DNA of 64,000 nucleotides, taken from contig NZ_JANYMP010000028.1 of assembly GCF_025061645.1 (NCBI RefSeq), positions 1 to 64,000 on the forward strand. Reading direction: 5' to 3'. The DNA is from Umezawaea endophytica (GTDB taxonomy: Bacteria; Actinomycetota; Actinomycetes; Mycobacteriales; Pseudonocardiaceae). The notes beneath the pieces are model-generated. The model did no database searches. It saw nothing but the letters and a program-made list of their open reading frames with translations, and had not been told where the DNA came from. Below are positions 37,308 to 46,004 of this stretch, piece after piece (the first letter of the stretch is position 1; every line of letters starts with the position of its first letter). Position numbers and translations under genes: made by a program.

Positions 37308-37988
37308 TCAGGACTCGAACTTGTAACCGAGACCCCGGACGGTGACGAGGTGCTTGGGGATCGACGGATCGGGTTCGATCTTGGACCGCAGGCGTTTGAC
37401 GTGCACGTCCAGCGTCTTGGTGTCGCCGACGTAGTCCGCGCCCCACACCCGGTCGATCAACTGGCCCCTGGTGAGCACCCGGCCCACGTTGCGGAGCAGG
37501 TACTCCAGGAGGTCGAACTCCTTCAGCGGCAGGCTCACCTCGGCGCCGTCGACCGTGACGACGTGCCGCTCGACGTCCATCCGGACCGGCCCCGCCTCCA
37601 GCACCTGCGGCAACAGCTCCTCGGCCTCGCCGCCGCGGCGGAGCACCGCGCGGATCCGGGCGATGAGCTCACGGGCCGAGTAGGGCTTGGTGACGTAGTC
37701 GTCGGCGCCCAGTTCGAGGCCGACGACCTTGTCGATCTCGCTGTCCCGCGCAGTGACCATGATCACCGGGACGGCGGACCTCAGGCGCAACTGCTTGCAC
37801 ACGTCCGTGCCGCTCATGCCGGGCAGCATCAGGTCGAGCAGGACGATGTCGGCGCCGTTGCGGTCGAACTCCTCCAGCGCCTCCTGCCCGGTCGCGGCGA
37901 GGGCGGCGGTGAAGCCCTCCTTGCGGAGCAGGAAGGCGAGCGGATCGGCGAAGGACTCCTCGTCCTCCACGATGAGCACCCTGGTCAC
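37308..37988 (-). CDS. regX3: Response regulator RegX3
   Basis: 226 residues, OmpR/PhoB class. Receiver domain with Asp8-Asp9-type acidic pair (IVEDEE), phospho-acceptor Asp52 in VLLDLMLPG and Lys in YVTKPYSARE; winged-helix DNA-binding domain from about 130 with EFDLLEYLLRNVGRVLTRGQLI and TLDVHVKRLRSKIE. Partner of SenX3; the pair controls the phosphate-starvation response. GTG at 37988 overlaps the senX3 stop (GTGA) and has GGAGGAG upstream. Confidence 0.95.
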   Translation of the reverse strand: MTRVLIVEDEESFADPLAFLLRKEGFTAALAATGQEALEEFDRNGADIVLLDLMLPGMSGTDVCKQLRLRSAVPVIMVTARDSEIDKVVGLELGADDYVTKPYSARELIARIRAVLRRGGEAEELLPQVLEAGPVRMDVERHVVTVDGAEVSLPLKEFDLLEYLLRNVGRVLTRGQLIDRVWGADYVGDTKTLDVHVKRLRSKIEPDPSIPKHLVTVRGLGYKFES

Positions 37989-39160
37989 AGCTCTCCTCCG
38001 TGCGTTGTGGCGAGTTCCTGCTCTGGCAGGGTCAGTACCCCGTCCACCTGGTCGAGGTGGACGGGGATGCGGAGGGTGAACGTCGAACCGGTGCCCGGCA
38101 GGCTCCACAGCTTCACGTCGCCGCCGTGGTTCAGCGCGACGTGCTTGACGATGGCCAGGCCGAGCCCGGTGCCGCCGGTGGCCCGCGAACGGGCCCGGTC
38201 GACGCGGTAGAAGCGTTCGAAGACGCGGGTCTGCTGGTCCTCGGCGATGCCGATGCCGCGGTCGGTCACGGCGATCTCCACGAACCCGTCCACGAGCCTG
38301 CGGCTGATCGACACCGGACTGCCCGGCGGCGAGTAGGCGACAGCGTTGTCAAGGAGGTTGCTCAACGCCGTGACCAGCAGCATCCGGTCGCCCTCGACGA
38401 CCAGACCGGCCGGTTCGTCGCTGCTGATCGCGATGCCCGCCGACTCGGCGCCCAGCCGCGAGCGGCCCAGCGCCTCGGACACGACGGTGTCGACCTCCAC
38501 GGCGGTCAGCTCGGGCAGCTTCTCGGCACCCTGGAGCCGGGACAGCGCGATCAGCTCGGTCACCAGCGTGCCCAGCCTGGTCGCCTCCTGCATGATCTTC
38601 GCGCTGAACTTCCGGACCTGCTCCTCGTCGTCCACGGCGTCCAGGACGGCCTCGGCGAGCAGCGCGAGCGCCCCGACGGGCGTCTTCAGCTCGTGGCTGA
38701 CGTTCGCCACGAAGTCGCGCCGCGTCGCCTCCAGCCGCACCGCCTCCGACTCGTCGGAGGCGTCCACGACGGTGAAGCCCTCGGTCAGCACCATCACCCG
38801 CGCGTGGACGGCCTGGGCCTGCCGGCCCCCCTTGACCTCCAACTGCGACAGGTCGACGTGCACGACCTCACCGGTCCGGCGGACGATCTCGGACGCCCTC
38901 CTGGCCCGGTCGTCGGCGCGGTTGTTGCGCACGACCCCCAGTTCCTCGGCGCGGGCGTTGTTCAACACCACGTCGCCGAAGCCGTTGAGGACGACGATGC
39001 CGTCGTGGGACGACTGGACGACCATCGCCATGAGGTCGGCGACGGTCAGTCCGGTCGTGGCCGAGCTCGTCCTGCGGACCGTGGCGCGGCCGGTGAAGAA
39101 GGCCGCGCCGCCGATCAGCACGAGGCCGACCACCAGTGCGAGGTAACCCGTTGCGGTCAC
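37985..39160 (-). CDS. senX3: Sensor histidine kinase SenX3
   Basis: 391 residues. One N-terminal membrane helix (residues 5-24), a PAS-like region (about 40-130), HisKA domain with the phospho-accepting His156 in FVANVSHELKTPVGAL, and an HATPase domain with NLLDNAVAYSPPG, DRGIGIAEDQ and GGTGLGLAIVKHV. Works with RegX3 as in mycobacteria. Upstream on the same strand, interrupted by the aldo/keto reductase and regulator, is gpmA, the usual gpm-senX3-regX3 neighbour. Confidence 0.95.
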   Translation of the reverse strand: MTATGYLALVVGLVLIGGAAFFTGRATVRRTSSATTGLTVADLMAMVVQSSHDGIVVLNGFGDVVLNNARAEELGVVRNNRADDRARRASEIVRRTGEVVHVDLSQLEVKGGRQAQAVHARVMVLTEGFTVVDASDESEAVRLEATRRDFVANVSHELKTPVGALALLAEAVLDAVDDEEQVRKFSAKIMQEATRLGTLVTELIALSRLQGAEKLPELTAVEVDTVVSEALGRSRLGAESAGIAISSDEPAGLVVEGDRMLLVTALSNLLDNAVAYSPPGSPVSISRRLVDGFVEIAVTDRGIGIAEDQQTRVFERFYRVDRARSRATGGTGLGLAIVKHVALNHGGDVKLWSLPGTGSTFTLRIPVHLDQVDGVLTLPEQELATTHGGEL

Positions 39161-39293
39161 GTTCGAAGTGTAGGCAGGTCAGGGTGGTCGCGGCCTAGAG
39201 CGGAACGGCCAACCGTGACTCCCGCGACACCCGCTGGACGGCTTGTTCTTCGCCCGGCCAACCCGTGTTCACCCAGTCGTGTCCATCCGGCGT

Positions 39294-40094
39294 TCAGAAC
39301 TCGGCGAGGTCCTCTTCGGACAGCCGCAACCCGCCCGCGGCCAGGTTCTCCTCCAGGTGGGCCGGGGAGGACGTGCCGGGGATGAGCAGGATGTTCGGCG
39401 AGCGGTGCAGCAGCCACGCCAGAGCCACCTGGCGGGGGGTCGCGCCGTGCCGCTTCGCCACCGTCTCGAGGTGCTCCAGGTCGAGCGGCTGGAACCCGCC
39501 GAGCGGGAAGAACGGCACGTAGGCGATGTCCTGGGCGGCGCACTCGTCCACCAGCGCCTCGTCGTCGCGGTGGGCGAGGTTGTAGTGGTTCTGCACGCAC
39601 ACCACCGGCGCGATGGCCCGCGCCTCGGCGAGCTGGCCGATCGTCGCGTTGCTGACGCCCAGGTGCTTGATCAGCCCCTCGCGCTGGAGGTCGGCGAGCG
39701 CGGAGAAGCCCTCCCGGACGGACGAGCCCCCGTCCATCACCCGGTAGTTGACGACGTCGATGGCGTCGACCCGGAGCCTGCGCAGGTTGTCGTGCACGGC
39801 CGAGCGCAGCTCGTCCGGCGACAGCGCGGGCAACCACGCCCCCGTGTCGTCGCGCTTGGCGCCGACCTTCGTGACCAGCACGAGGTCCTCGGGGTACGGG
39901 TGCAGCGCCTCGCGGATGAGGTCGTTCACGACGTGCGGTCCGTAGTAGTCGCTGGTGTCGATGTGGTCGACACCCAGCTCGACCGCGCGGCGCAGCACCG
40001 CGCGGGCCTGGTCCGCGTCCTTCGGCGGCCCGAACACCCCCGGTCCCGCGAGCTGCATGGCGCCGTACCCGATCCGCTTCACCTTCAAGTCCAT
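39294..40094 (-). CDS. Aldo/keto reductase
   Basis: 266 residues, a compact member of the NADPH-dependent AKR family. The catalytic tetrad can be traced: Asp and Tyr in HIDTSDYYGPHVV, Lys in LVLVTKVGAKRD, and a later VVCVQNHYNLA where His is in place. The C-terminal cofactor region LLIPGTSSPAHLEENLAA is standard. It is divergent from the HTH regulator at 40161 across 66 bases, suggesting that regulator controls it. The pair sits between gpmA and senX3, which are adjacent elsewhere, so this looks like an insertion. Confidence 0.9.
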   Translation of the reverse strand: MDLKVKRIGYGAMQLAGPGVFGPPKDADQARAVLRRAVELGVDHIDTSDYYGPHVVNDLIREALHPYPEDLVLVTKVGAKRDDTGAWLPALSPDELRSAVHDNLRRLRVDAIDVVNYRVMDGGSSVREGFSALADLQREGLIKHLGVSNATIGQLAEARAIAPVVCVQNHYNLAHRDDEALVDECAAQDIAYVPFFPLGGFQPLDLEHLETVAKRHGATPRQVALAWLLHRSPNILLIPGTSSPAHLEENLAAGGLRLSEEDLAEF

Positions 40095-40160
40095 GCCACC
40101 AGGGTGGACGGAACCTGCCACCACCCGCACCTCGTGGCCACAAGCTGCCATGCTCGGGGC

Positions 40161-40787
40161 ATGGACCTGATCGAGGTGGTGCACGGCGAGCGCGAGCTGT
40201 TCGCGAGGGCGGGTCACCTGTTCGACGTCGACGAGCTGGCGTGCGCGGCGAACACGCTGTTCACCTGGTGGAGGACGAACCCGGAGCCGCAGCCGAACCC
40301 GAGGAGGCTCAAGCGGCTGCGCAAGATGTTCCGGCTCAGCGCGATGCTCGACCCGTCGTGGTCGCAGCAGGCGCACGTGATGGCCGAGCACGGCGCGGAG
40401 GTCCGGGTCACCGCCGACGAGCTGAACGAGACGCTGCTGCTCGGCCACCGGTTCGTGATCATGGCGGGCGACATGTCGCGCGGCGAGCGGTCCTACAGCG
40501 TCATCTCCGCCCCGGAGGCCGTGCAGGGCATCCACGCGCTCTACGAGGCCGCGTGGCGGGCCGCCAGCCCCCTGGAGGTGCACGACGCGTCGATGGTCGA
40601 GCTGCGGCCGCTGACGCCCGGAATCCTGACGGCGTTGAACGACGGCCTGACGGACGAAGCGGCGGCACGCGCGCTGGGGCTGTCCCTGCGCACGTACCGC
40701 CGCCGCGTGGCCGAGCTGATGGCCGCCATGGGCGCCACGTCCCGCTTCCAGGCGGGATCGCGCGCCCGTGAGCTGGGGTTGGTCTGA
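40161..40787 (+). CDS. LuxR-type HTH transcriptional regulator
   Basis: 208 residues. The C-terminal 55 residues form a GerE-like HTH (TPGILTALNDGLTDEAAARALGLSLRTYRRRVAELMAAM). The N-terminal 140 residues resemble a TrmB/phospholipase D-like sensor region (VIMAGDMSRGERSYSVISAPEAVQGIHALYEAAW) seen in similar actinobacterial regulators. It is divergent from the aldo/keto reductase. The ligand is unknown. Confidence 0.82.
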   Translation: MDLIEVVHGERELFARAGHLFDVDELACAANTLFTWWRTNPEPQPNPRRLKRLRKMFRLSAMLDPSWSQQAHVMAEHGAEVRVTADELNETLLLGHRFVIMAGDMSRGERSYSVISAPEAVQGIHALYEAAWRAASPLEVHDASMVELRPLTPGILTALNDGLTDEAAARALGLSLRTYRRRVAELMAAMGATSRFQAGSRARELGLV

Positions 40788-40816
40788 TCCGGGTTGGTCT
40801 GATCCGGGGTTGGTCT
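40776..40816. repeat. 15-bp tandem repeat across convergent stops
   Basis: GGGTTGGTCTGATCC occurs twice in direct succession from 40776, followed by a partial third copy that contains the gpmA stop. The first copy holds the last codons and TGA of the HTH regulator. It fills the short gap between the two convergent genes. Confidence 0.8.
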
Positions 40817-41561
40817 AGCGCCCCTGGTTGGCGACGGCCTTGATGGCGTCCGCGGCCGCGTCGGGGTCGAGGTAGAGGCCGCCCCTGGTGATCGGCTGGA
40901 GCGCCTCGTCCAGGTCGTAGCGCAGCGGGATGCCGGTCGGGATGTTGAGGCCCGCGATGTCGTCGTCGGAGATGCCGTCGAGGTGCTTCACCAGCGCGCG
41001 CAGCGAGTTGCCGTGCGCCGTGACCAGCACCGTCTTGCCCGCGCGCAGGTCCGGCACGATCGCCGACTCCCAGTACGGGAGCATCCGCTTCACGACGTCG
41101 AGCAGGCACTCGGTCAGCGGCAGGTCGGGGCCGAGGTCCGCGTAGCGCGCGTCGGCGTCCTGGCTGAACTCGGTGCCGGGCTCGATGGGCGGCGGCGGGG
41201 TGTCGTACGACCGACGCCAGAGCATGAACTGCTCCTCGCCGAACTCGTCCAGGGTCTGCTTCTTGTTCTTGCCCTGCAACGCCCCGTAGTGCCGCTCGTT
41301 GAGGCGCCAGTCCCGCTTCACCGGGATCCAGTGCCGGTCGGCGGCGTCGAGCGCCAGGTTCGCCGTCGAGATCGCGCGGCGCAGCAACGAGGTGTGCAGC
41401 ACCTCCGGCAGCACCCCCGCCGCCTTGAGCAGCTCACCTCCGCGCTTGGCCTCGGCGACCCCCTTCTCCGACAGGGGCACGTCCACCCAGCCGGTGAACA
41501 GGTTCTCGGCGTTCCACACGCTCTCGCCGTGGCGGAGCAGGACCAGGGTTCCCACAGACAT
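40815..41561 (-). CDS. gpmA: 2,3-bisphosphoglycerate-dependent phosphoglycerate mutase
   Basis: 248 residues. Interconverts 3- and 2-phosphoglycerate in glycolysis. [29 protein letters not shown] holds the catalytic phosphohistidine; [13 protein letters not shown] and [15 protein letters not shown] are the further active-site motifs. Linked to senX3-regX3 in actinobacteria, here separated from them by the aldo/keto reductase pair. Confidence 0.96.
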   Translation of the reverse strand: MSVGTLVLLRHGESVWNAENLFTGWVDVPLSEKGVAEAKRGGELLKAAGVLPEVLHTSLLRRAISTANLALDAADRHWIPVKRDWRLNERHYGALQGKNKKQTLDEFGEEQFMLWRRSYDTPPPPIEPGTEFSQDADARYADLGPDLPLTECLLDVVKRMLPYWESAIVPDLRAGKTVLVTAHGNSLRALVKHLDGISDDDIAGLNIPTGIPLRYDLDEALQPITRGGLYLDPDAAADAIKAVANQGR

Positions 41562-41621
41562 GCGGCCAGCCTAAGGGGTGGCGCCGCACCCGCGAACGGG
41601 GCGAGTGCGGCCCCACACCCG

Positions 41622-43154
41622 TCACACCTCGGCCGCGACCACGTCCTCCGCCGTCACCCGGCCGCGCAGCGGCACCTGCTTGACGAACCACGCCACCACG
41701 ACGCCCACGGCGGCGACGCAGGCCGCGACGGTGAACAGGGTCGTGACGCCGTCGGTCACCGCGGCCTGGAACATCCGCTGCGCGGCCTCCGGCAGCGACT
41801 TCAGGATCGCGGGCGTCATCTGGTTGGCCTCGCCCGGCAGGGACGAGCCCGCGGCCAGCGAGTCCGTGAGCGAGCTGGTGTAGAGCGCGCCCAGCAGGGA
41901 GACGCCCAGCGAGCTGCCCATGTTGCGGAGGAACGTCGACGCGCCCGTGCCGGCGCCCATGTCGCGGAGCTCGATGCTGTTCTGCGCGATGAGCGTGGAG
42001 GTCTGCATCAGGCAGCCCATGCCCGCGCCGAGCAGGACCATGTAGAGGGCGGTGGTGGTCTTGCCGGTGTCGACGTCGATGGTGGCGAACAGGCCGAGCG
42101 CGAGGACGATCAGCGCGGTGCCGACGATCGGGAACGCCTTGTAGTGGCCCGTCTTGCCGATGATGGCGCCGCTGGCGAGCGACACGGTCATGGCGGCGAT
42201 CATCATCGGCATCAGCAGCAGGCCGCTGTTGGTGGCCGACGAGCCCTGGACGAACTGCTGGAACTGCGGCAGGAACGTCACGGCGCCGAACATCGCGAAC
42301 CCGGAGATGAACGCCAGCGCCCCGGCCAGGGTGAAGTTGAGGTTGCCGAACACCCGCAGCGGCATGATCGGCTCGGCCACCCGGCGCTGCACGGCCACGA
42401 ACGCGACGAACGTCACCAGCGTCAGCGCGATCAGGCCGAGGATCGTCGGCGAGGACCACTCGTACTCCGTGCCGCCCCAGCTCGTGATCAGGACCAGCGA
42501 CGTGATCCACACGGTCAGCAGGCCCGCGCCGAGCCAGTCGATCTTGGCCCTGCCGGTGCCGCGGGGCAGCTTGGCGAGGGTGAACCAGCAGACCACCAGC
42601 GCGATGGCGCCCAGCGGCAGGTTCACGTAGAACGCCCAGCGCCAGGAGAAGTTGTCGGTGATGAACCCGCCAGCGAGCGGTCCGCCGATCATCGCGACCG
42701 GCATCACGGCCATCATCAGGCCCATGTACTTGCTGCGTTCCCGCGGCGGGATCATCTCGCCGACGATCGACAGCACGCCGACCATGAGGCCGCCCGCGCC
42801 GAGGCCCTGGATGGCGCGGAACGCGATCAGCTCGCCCATGTTCTGCGACATCCCGGCGAGCGCGGAGCCGCCGAGGAAGACGACCACCGACGAGATGAAC
42901 GTGATCCGGCGGCCGAACAGGTCGCCGAGCTTGCCCCAGATCGGCGTGGACGCCGTCGAGGCCAGCACGTAGCCGGTGGTCACCCAGGCGAGGTGGCTCA
43001 GGCCGCCGAGGTCACCGACGATCGTGGGCAGGGCGGGCGCCACGATCATGTTGTCCAGCATCGCCAGCAGCAGCGCGATGACCAGGCCGCTCATGGTGAC
43101 CATGATCTGCCGGTGGGTGAACTGGGCGGGCGCCTCCGCCACTTCTGTCGTCAT
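41622..43154 (-). CDS. MFS multidrug exporter, DHA2 (EmrB/QacA) family
   Basis: 510 residues with 14 predicted helices, the DHA2 layout. Motif A is GKLGDLFGRRITFI at about residue 72, motif C-like GGPLAGGFITDNFSWRWAFYVNLPLG near 155, and the first helix carries LDNMIVAPALPTI. It should export cationic or lipophilic drugs with proton antiport. It is divergent from a TetR gene with a shared operator, the usual drug-inducible arrangement. Confidence 0.93.
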   Translation of the reverse strand: MTTEVAEAPAQFTHRQIMVTMSGLVIALLLAMLDNMIVAPALPTIVGDLGGLSHLAWVTTGYVLASTASTPIWGKLGDLFGRRITFISSVVVFLGGSALAGMSQNMGELIAFRAIQGLGAGGLMVGVLSIVGEMIPPRERSKYMGLMMAVMPVAMIGGPLAGGFITDNFSWRWAFYVNLPLGAIALVVCWFTLAKLPRGTGRAKIDWLGAGLLTVWITSLVLITSWGGTEYEWSSPTILGLIALTLVTFVAFVAVQRRVAEPIMPLRVFGNLNFTLAGALAFISGFAMFGAVTFLPQFQQFVQGSSATNSGLLLMPMMIAAMTVSLASGAIIGKTGHYKAFPIVGTALIVLALGLFATIDVDTGKTTTALYMVLLGAGMGCLMQTSTLIAQNSIELRDMGAGTGASTFLRNMGSSLGVSLLGALYTSSLTDSLAAGSSLPGEANQMTPAILKSLPEAAQRMFQAAVTDGVTTLFTVAACVAAVGVVVAWFVKQVPLRGRVTAEDVVAAEV

Positions 43155-43185
43155 CTCGCGCTTCCTTCACGAAGAGCACAACTTA

Positions 43186-43228
43186 CTTACCGGTCGGTTG
43201 GGAGAGTACCTACTGACCGGCCGGTAAG
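43186..43228. promoter_or_regulatory. TetR operator between MFS and tetR genes
   Basis: Two 13-base half-sites, CTTACCGGTCGGT at 43186 and its complement ACCGGCCGGTAAG at 43216, form an inverted repeat with one mismatch and a 17-base spacer. It is 32 bases upstream of the exporter start and overlaps the putative tetR promoter, so binding would shut off both genes. Confidence 0.72.
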
Positions 43229-43240
43229 CAACGCTATAGT
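43213..43240 (+). promoter_or_regulatory. Putative promoter of tetR
   Basis: CTGACC (43213-43218) and TATAGT (43235-43240) are spaced 16 bases apart, a good housekeeping sigma match. The -35 lies within the right half of the operator, fitting autorepression. The tetR GTG follows 40 bases later. Confidence 0.55.
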
Positions 43241-43280
43241 TCGGGGAGAACGGCAAAACGGACGGAAGGGAGGGCAACGC

Positions 43281-43907
43281 GTGACCCAGCGACGCAAGAC
43301 GGGCGACGACCGCCGAGCCGAGATCCGACGCGTGGCCCTGGAGCTCTTCACGGCCCACGGGTACGAATCCACGTCGATGCGCGAGATCGCCGAACGGCTG
43401 GGCATCACCAAGGCCGCGCTCTACTACCACTTCGACAGCAAGGAAGCGATCGTCCGCAGCCTGTTCGAGGAGCGCGTGGCCACGTTGGACGCGCTGATCG
43501 AGTGGGCCGAGGCCCAACCGCACACCCCCGAACGCGCCGCCGAGGTGGCCGCCGGGTGGTTCGGCCTGGTCGTCGAGGGCGGCCTCAGCTTCGCCAGGTT
43601 CGCCATGGCCAACCAGGCCTCGCTGCGCGACCTCGTGCCCCATAAGGGCGGGGGCGGCCTGGACCGCATGCAGCGCGTCTCCGCGCTGCTGGTCGACCCC
43701 GACACGCCCCCGCTGGAGCTGCTGAGGATCCGCATGGCCCTGATGACGGCCAACCTCGCCGTCATGGGCTCGCAGGGCCTCGACCTCACCGACGAGGAGA
43801 TCATCACCGCCGCGGCCGACGCCGCCAGCCTGCTGGTCCCCGGCTTCGCCGACGCCATCGCCGCGCGGGCGGCGGCCGCCAAGGTGAAGGCCGCCGCGAC
43901 CGCGTGA
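43281..43907 (+). CDS. TetR family regulator of the MFS exporter
   Basis: 208 residues. The N-terminal HTH is RRVALELFTAHGYESTSMREIAERLGITKAALYYHFDSKEAIV, canonical TetR. The C-terminal helical ligand domain is unlike any specific group I can name. GTG at 43281 has GGGAGGG upstream. Divergent arrangement and operator suggest it represses the exporter. Confidence 0.92.
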   Translation: MTQRRKTGDDRRAEIRRVALELFTAHGYESTSMREIAERLGITKAALYYHFDSKEAIVRSLFEERVATLDALIEWAEAQPHTPERAAEVAAGWFGLVVEGGLSFARFAMANQASLRDLVPHKGGGGLDRMQRVSALLVDPDTPPLELLRIRMALMTANLAVMGSQGLDLTDEEIITAAADAASLLVPGFADAIAARAAAAKVKAAATA

Positions 43908-43922
43908 GTCCGCTGTGGACGG

Positions 43923-44744
43923 TCAGCGGAACTCGTCCACGTGGTCGTCCACCCACTCGGCGAACGACGCGGGCGGCCGTCCCAGCACCCGCTCGGCCGT
44001 CGCGGTGGCCGGGGAACCGCCCGCCCTCGCGGCGGCGATGAACTCCAGGACGGCGTCGAACGCGGCCGACCCGCCGAACCGCGCCCGCGCCTGGTCCGGC
44101 GGCAGTTCCTCGATCCGCACGTCCGCACCGACGGCCTCGCCGATCAGCTCCACCTGCCGTTCCTGCGACAGGAGTTCGGGCCCGGTGAGCAACTCGCTCA
44201 CGTGCTCGCCGCCGCCAAGGAGCGCCGCGACCGCCACCGCGGCGATGTCCCGCTCGTGCACCGGCGCCGTGACCGCGTCGGCGTGCACCAGCCGGACGAC
44301 CCGCTCGTCACGCACCGACCCGGCCCAGTTCAGGGCGTTGTTCGCCAGCACCAGCGGCCGGATCGGCGTCCACCTCAGCCCGGACTCGGCCAACTCCCGC
44401 TCGACCGCCCGGTGCTCCTCCGCGATCAGGTTGCCGACAGCGGCCGGCAGTAGCACGCTGCCCGACGACAGCAGCACGACGTGCTCCACACCCGCCGCCT
44501 TGGCCGCACCGACGAACCCGGCCGCGCCTTCCGTTGGGGCGTAGAGGAAAACCGCCGAAACACCGTCCAACGCACCCCTCAGGGTGTCGGGCTTCGTGAG
44601 ATCGGCGACGACCACGTCCGCCGAATCGCCTGCCGCGAGCTTCCGCACCGACCCCCGAACCCGCCGCCCCGCGGCCACGAGCTGCTCGACAACATGCCGC
44701 CCGACACCACCACGGGCACCGATCACCAGGATCCGACCGTCCAC
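43923..44744 (-). CDS. NmrA-like NAD(P)-binding protein
   Basis: 273 residues. An atypical SDR with the nucleotide motif ILVIGARGGVGRHVVEQLVAAG at the N-terminus and no YxxxK catalytic pair, so more likely an NmrA/HSCARG-type redox sensor or a quinone-reductase-like enzyme. VVLLSSGSVLLP and WTPIRPLVLANNALNW are typical of the group. GTG at 44744 has GAGGAG 6 bases upstream. It converges on tetR. Confidence 0.88.
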   Translation of the reverse strand: MDGRILVIGARGGVGRHVVEQLVAAGRRVRGSVRKLAAGDSADVVVADLTKPDTLRGALDGVSAVFLYAPTEGAAGFVGAAKAAGVEHVVLLSSGSVLLPAAVGNLIAEEHRAVERELAESGLRWTPIRPLVLANNALNWAGSVRDERVVRLVHADAVTAPVHERDIAAVAVAALLGGGEHVSELLTGPELLSQERQVELIGEAVGADVRIEELPPDQARARFGGSAAFDAVLEFIAAARAGGSPATATAERVLGRPPASFAEWVDDHVDEFR

Positions 44745-44856
44745 AACGCACTCCTCGCGCTCCGAAAACACGGGCGCGCCAAGGGAGTGGTGACACACGG
44801 AGCGTTCCGACGCAGCACACCGTGCACCACGACCCTAGCACCGGCGAACGCCGTCG

Positions 44857-45840
44857 TCAGTCGAGCTCCCGGAGAGCGGCCGTGACCATGTCGATCAACT
44901 CGTCGGCGACGTTCGTGACACCTTGAGCGCCACGGTCCAGAGCCTCCCTTCGATGCCGCGGCGAATCGGAACCCGAATACAGGAAGAAAGGCGTGACGTT
45001 CCCGCGGTCGCGAATCTTCTCCAACAACTCGTAACCCGCCCTCGGACTTTCCGGTCGTCCCATGTCCGAGATCACCGCCGCGAACCTCTCACCCTCGAGA
45101 ACCTCGACCGCCTCGTCCGTGGAGGAAGCCAGGGCGAACTCGATGCCGAAGGATTCGAAGGCTCCGCGCTCGTGCCTGTTGTTGAGAGGCCGGTCGTCGA
45201 CCCACAACACCCTCCGCTTCCAGTCCTCGCTCTCCCCCTCGGAAATCCTGCTGGTCACCTCGGCACCGCGAAGAATGCGACCCGCCACGTCGGAGGCGAT
45301 GGACGTGAGGTCACGGTCGTCGCCCCGAGAGCCGGACTCATTCCCGACCTGGGCCTCCACCAGGGAGAAGGCCCCCACCACGAACTTCTGGAACTGCTGG
45401 ACCGTCATGCTGGAGATCCGAGCGGTCGGGGACAGCCCGGCGCCCTCGTCCGCGACCTGCGCCTGCTTCACCAACTCCGCGGCCCTGAAGGCGACGCGGG
45501 AGAGCCTCCTCTCCCACAGGTCCCCCTGGAGGATCTGGGGCAGCAGGTCATCCGACATCTGCGGATCCGCCACGTACACGATGATCGGAATACCAGCGCC
45601 CCAGAACGCCCCCAACTCCGCACCGCACCAGCTCGACTCGACGGATTTCCGAGTGGCGACGAAAACGCAGACGCTGCACAACTGCACGGCCGAACGCAGT
45701 TGCTCGCGAAGGGAACCCCCGGACTTCATCTCGGTCGGCCGCCAGTACGGCACTCCGAGGTGTTCCAACCAGTCGACCACGTTCTCGAACTCGAGCTCGT
45801 TGTCGAACGAATGGCTGATGAAAACCTTCAGGGCCTCCAC
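44857..45840 (-). CDS. TIR domain fused to a receiver-like domain
   Basis: 327 residues. Residues 1-125 are a TIR domain: KVFISHSFDN at the start, the motif SSWCGAELGAFWG with the probable catalytic Glu75, and PIIVYVADP. Residues 126-205 are a linker with no clear fold. Residues 209-327 resemble a response-regulator receiver: LWVDDRPLNN (Asp215, Asp216), phospho-acceptor position Asp259 in AVISDMGRPE, and LYSGSD; the conserved C-terminal Lys is missing (GAQGVTN). TIR domains in bacteria often hydrolyse NAD+ in anti-phage defence; the receiver-like part may sense a signal. No obvious partner gene is adjacent. Codon use is less GC-biased than in neighbours, hinting at transfer. Confidence 0.85.
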   Translation of the reverse strand: MEALKVFISHSFDNELEFENVVDWLEHLGVPYWRPTEMKSGGSLREQLRSAVQLCSVCVFVATRKSVESSWCGAELGAFWGAGIPIIVYVADPQMSDDLLPQILQGDLWERRLSRVAFRAAELVKQAQVADEGAGLSPTARISSMTVQQFQKFVVGAFSLVEAQVGNESGSRGDDRDLTSIASDVAGRILRGAEVTSRISEGESEDWKRRVLWVDDRPLNNRHERGAFESFGIEFALASSTDEAVEVLEGERFAAVISDMGRPESPRAGYELLEKIRDRGNVTPFFLYSGSDSPRHRREALDRGAQGVTNVADELIDMVTAALRELD

Positions 45841-46004
45841 CTCCGATCACGAAACCCGCGCCCACCGGATCGGCGGGCGACCAAGCGGATCGCCCTCCTC
45901 CGCCGCGGTCGCACCAGCGCAACACTCCACGGCTCCCGATCGTCCGCACATTTGCGGACGATTGCTGAAAGGGCAGCCAAGGAAGCCCGCTCTACCATCG
46001 ACCT

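Noticed and set aside
40983-43280. Open + strand frame extending upstream of tetR to 40983
   Set aside because: It lies antisense to gpmA and the MFS gene; the real tetR start is the GTG at 43281 with a ribosome site.
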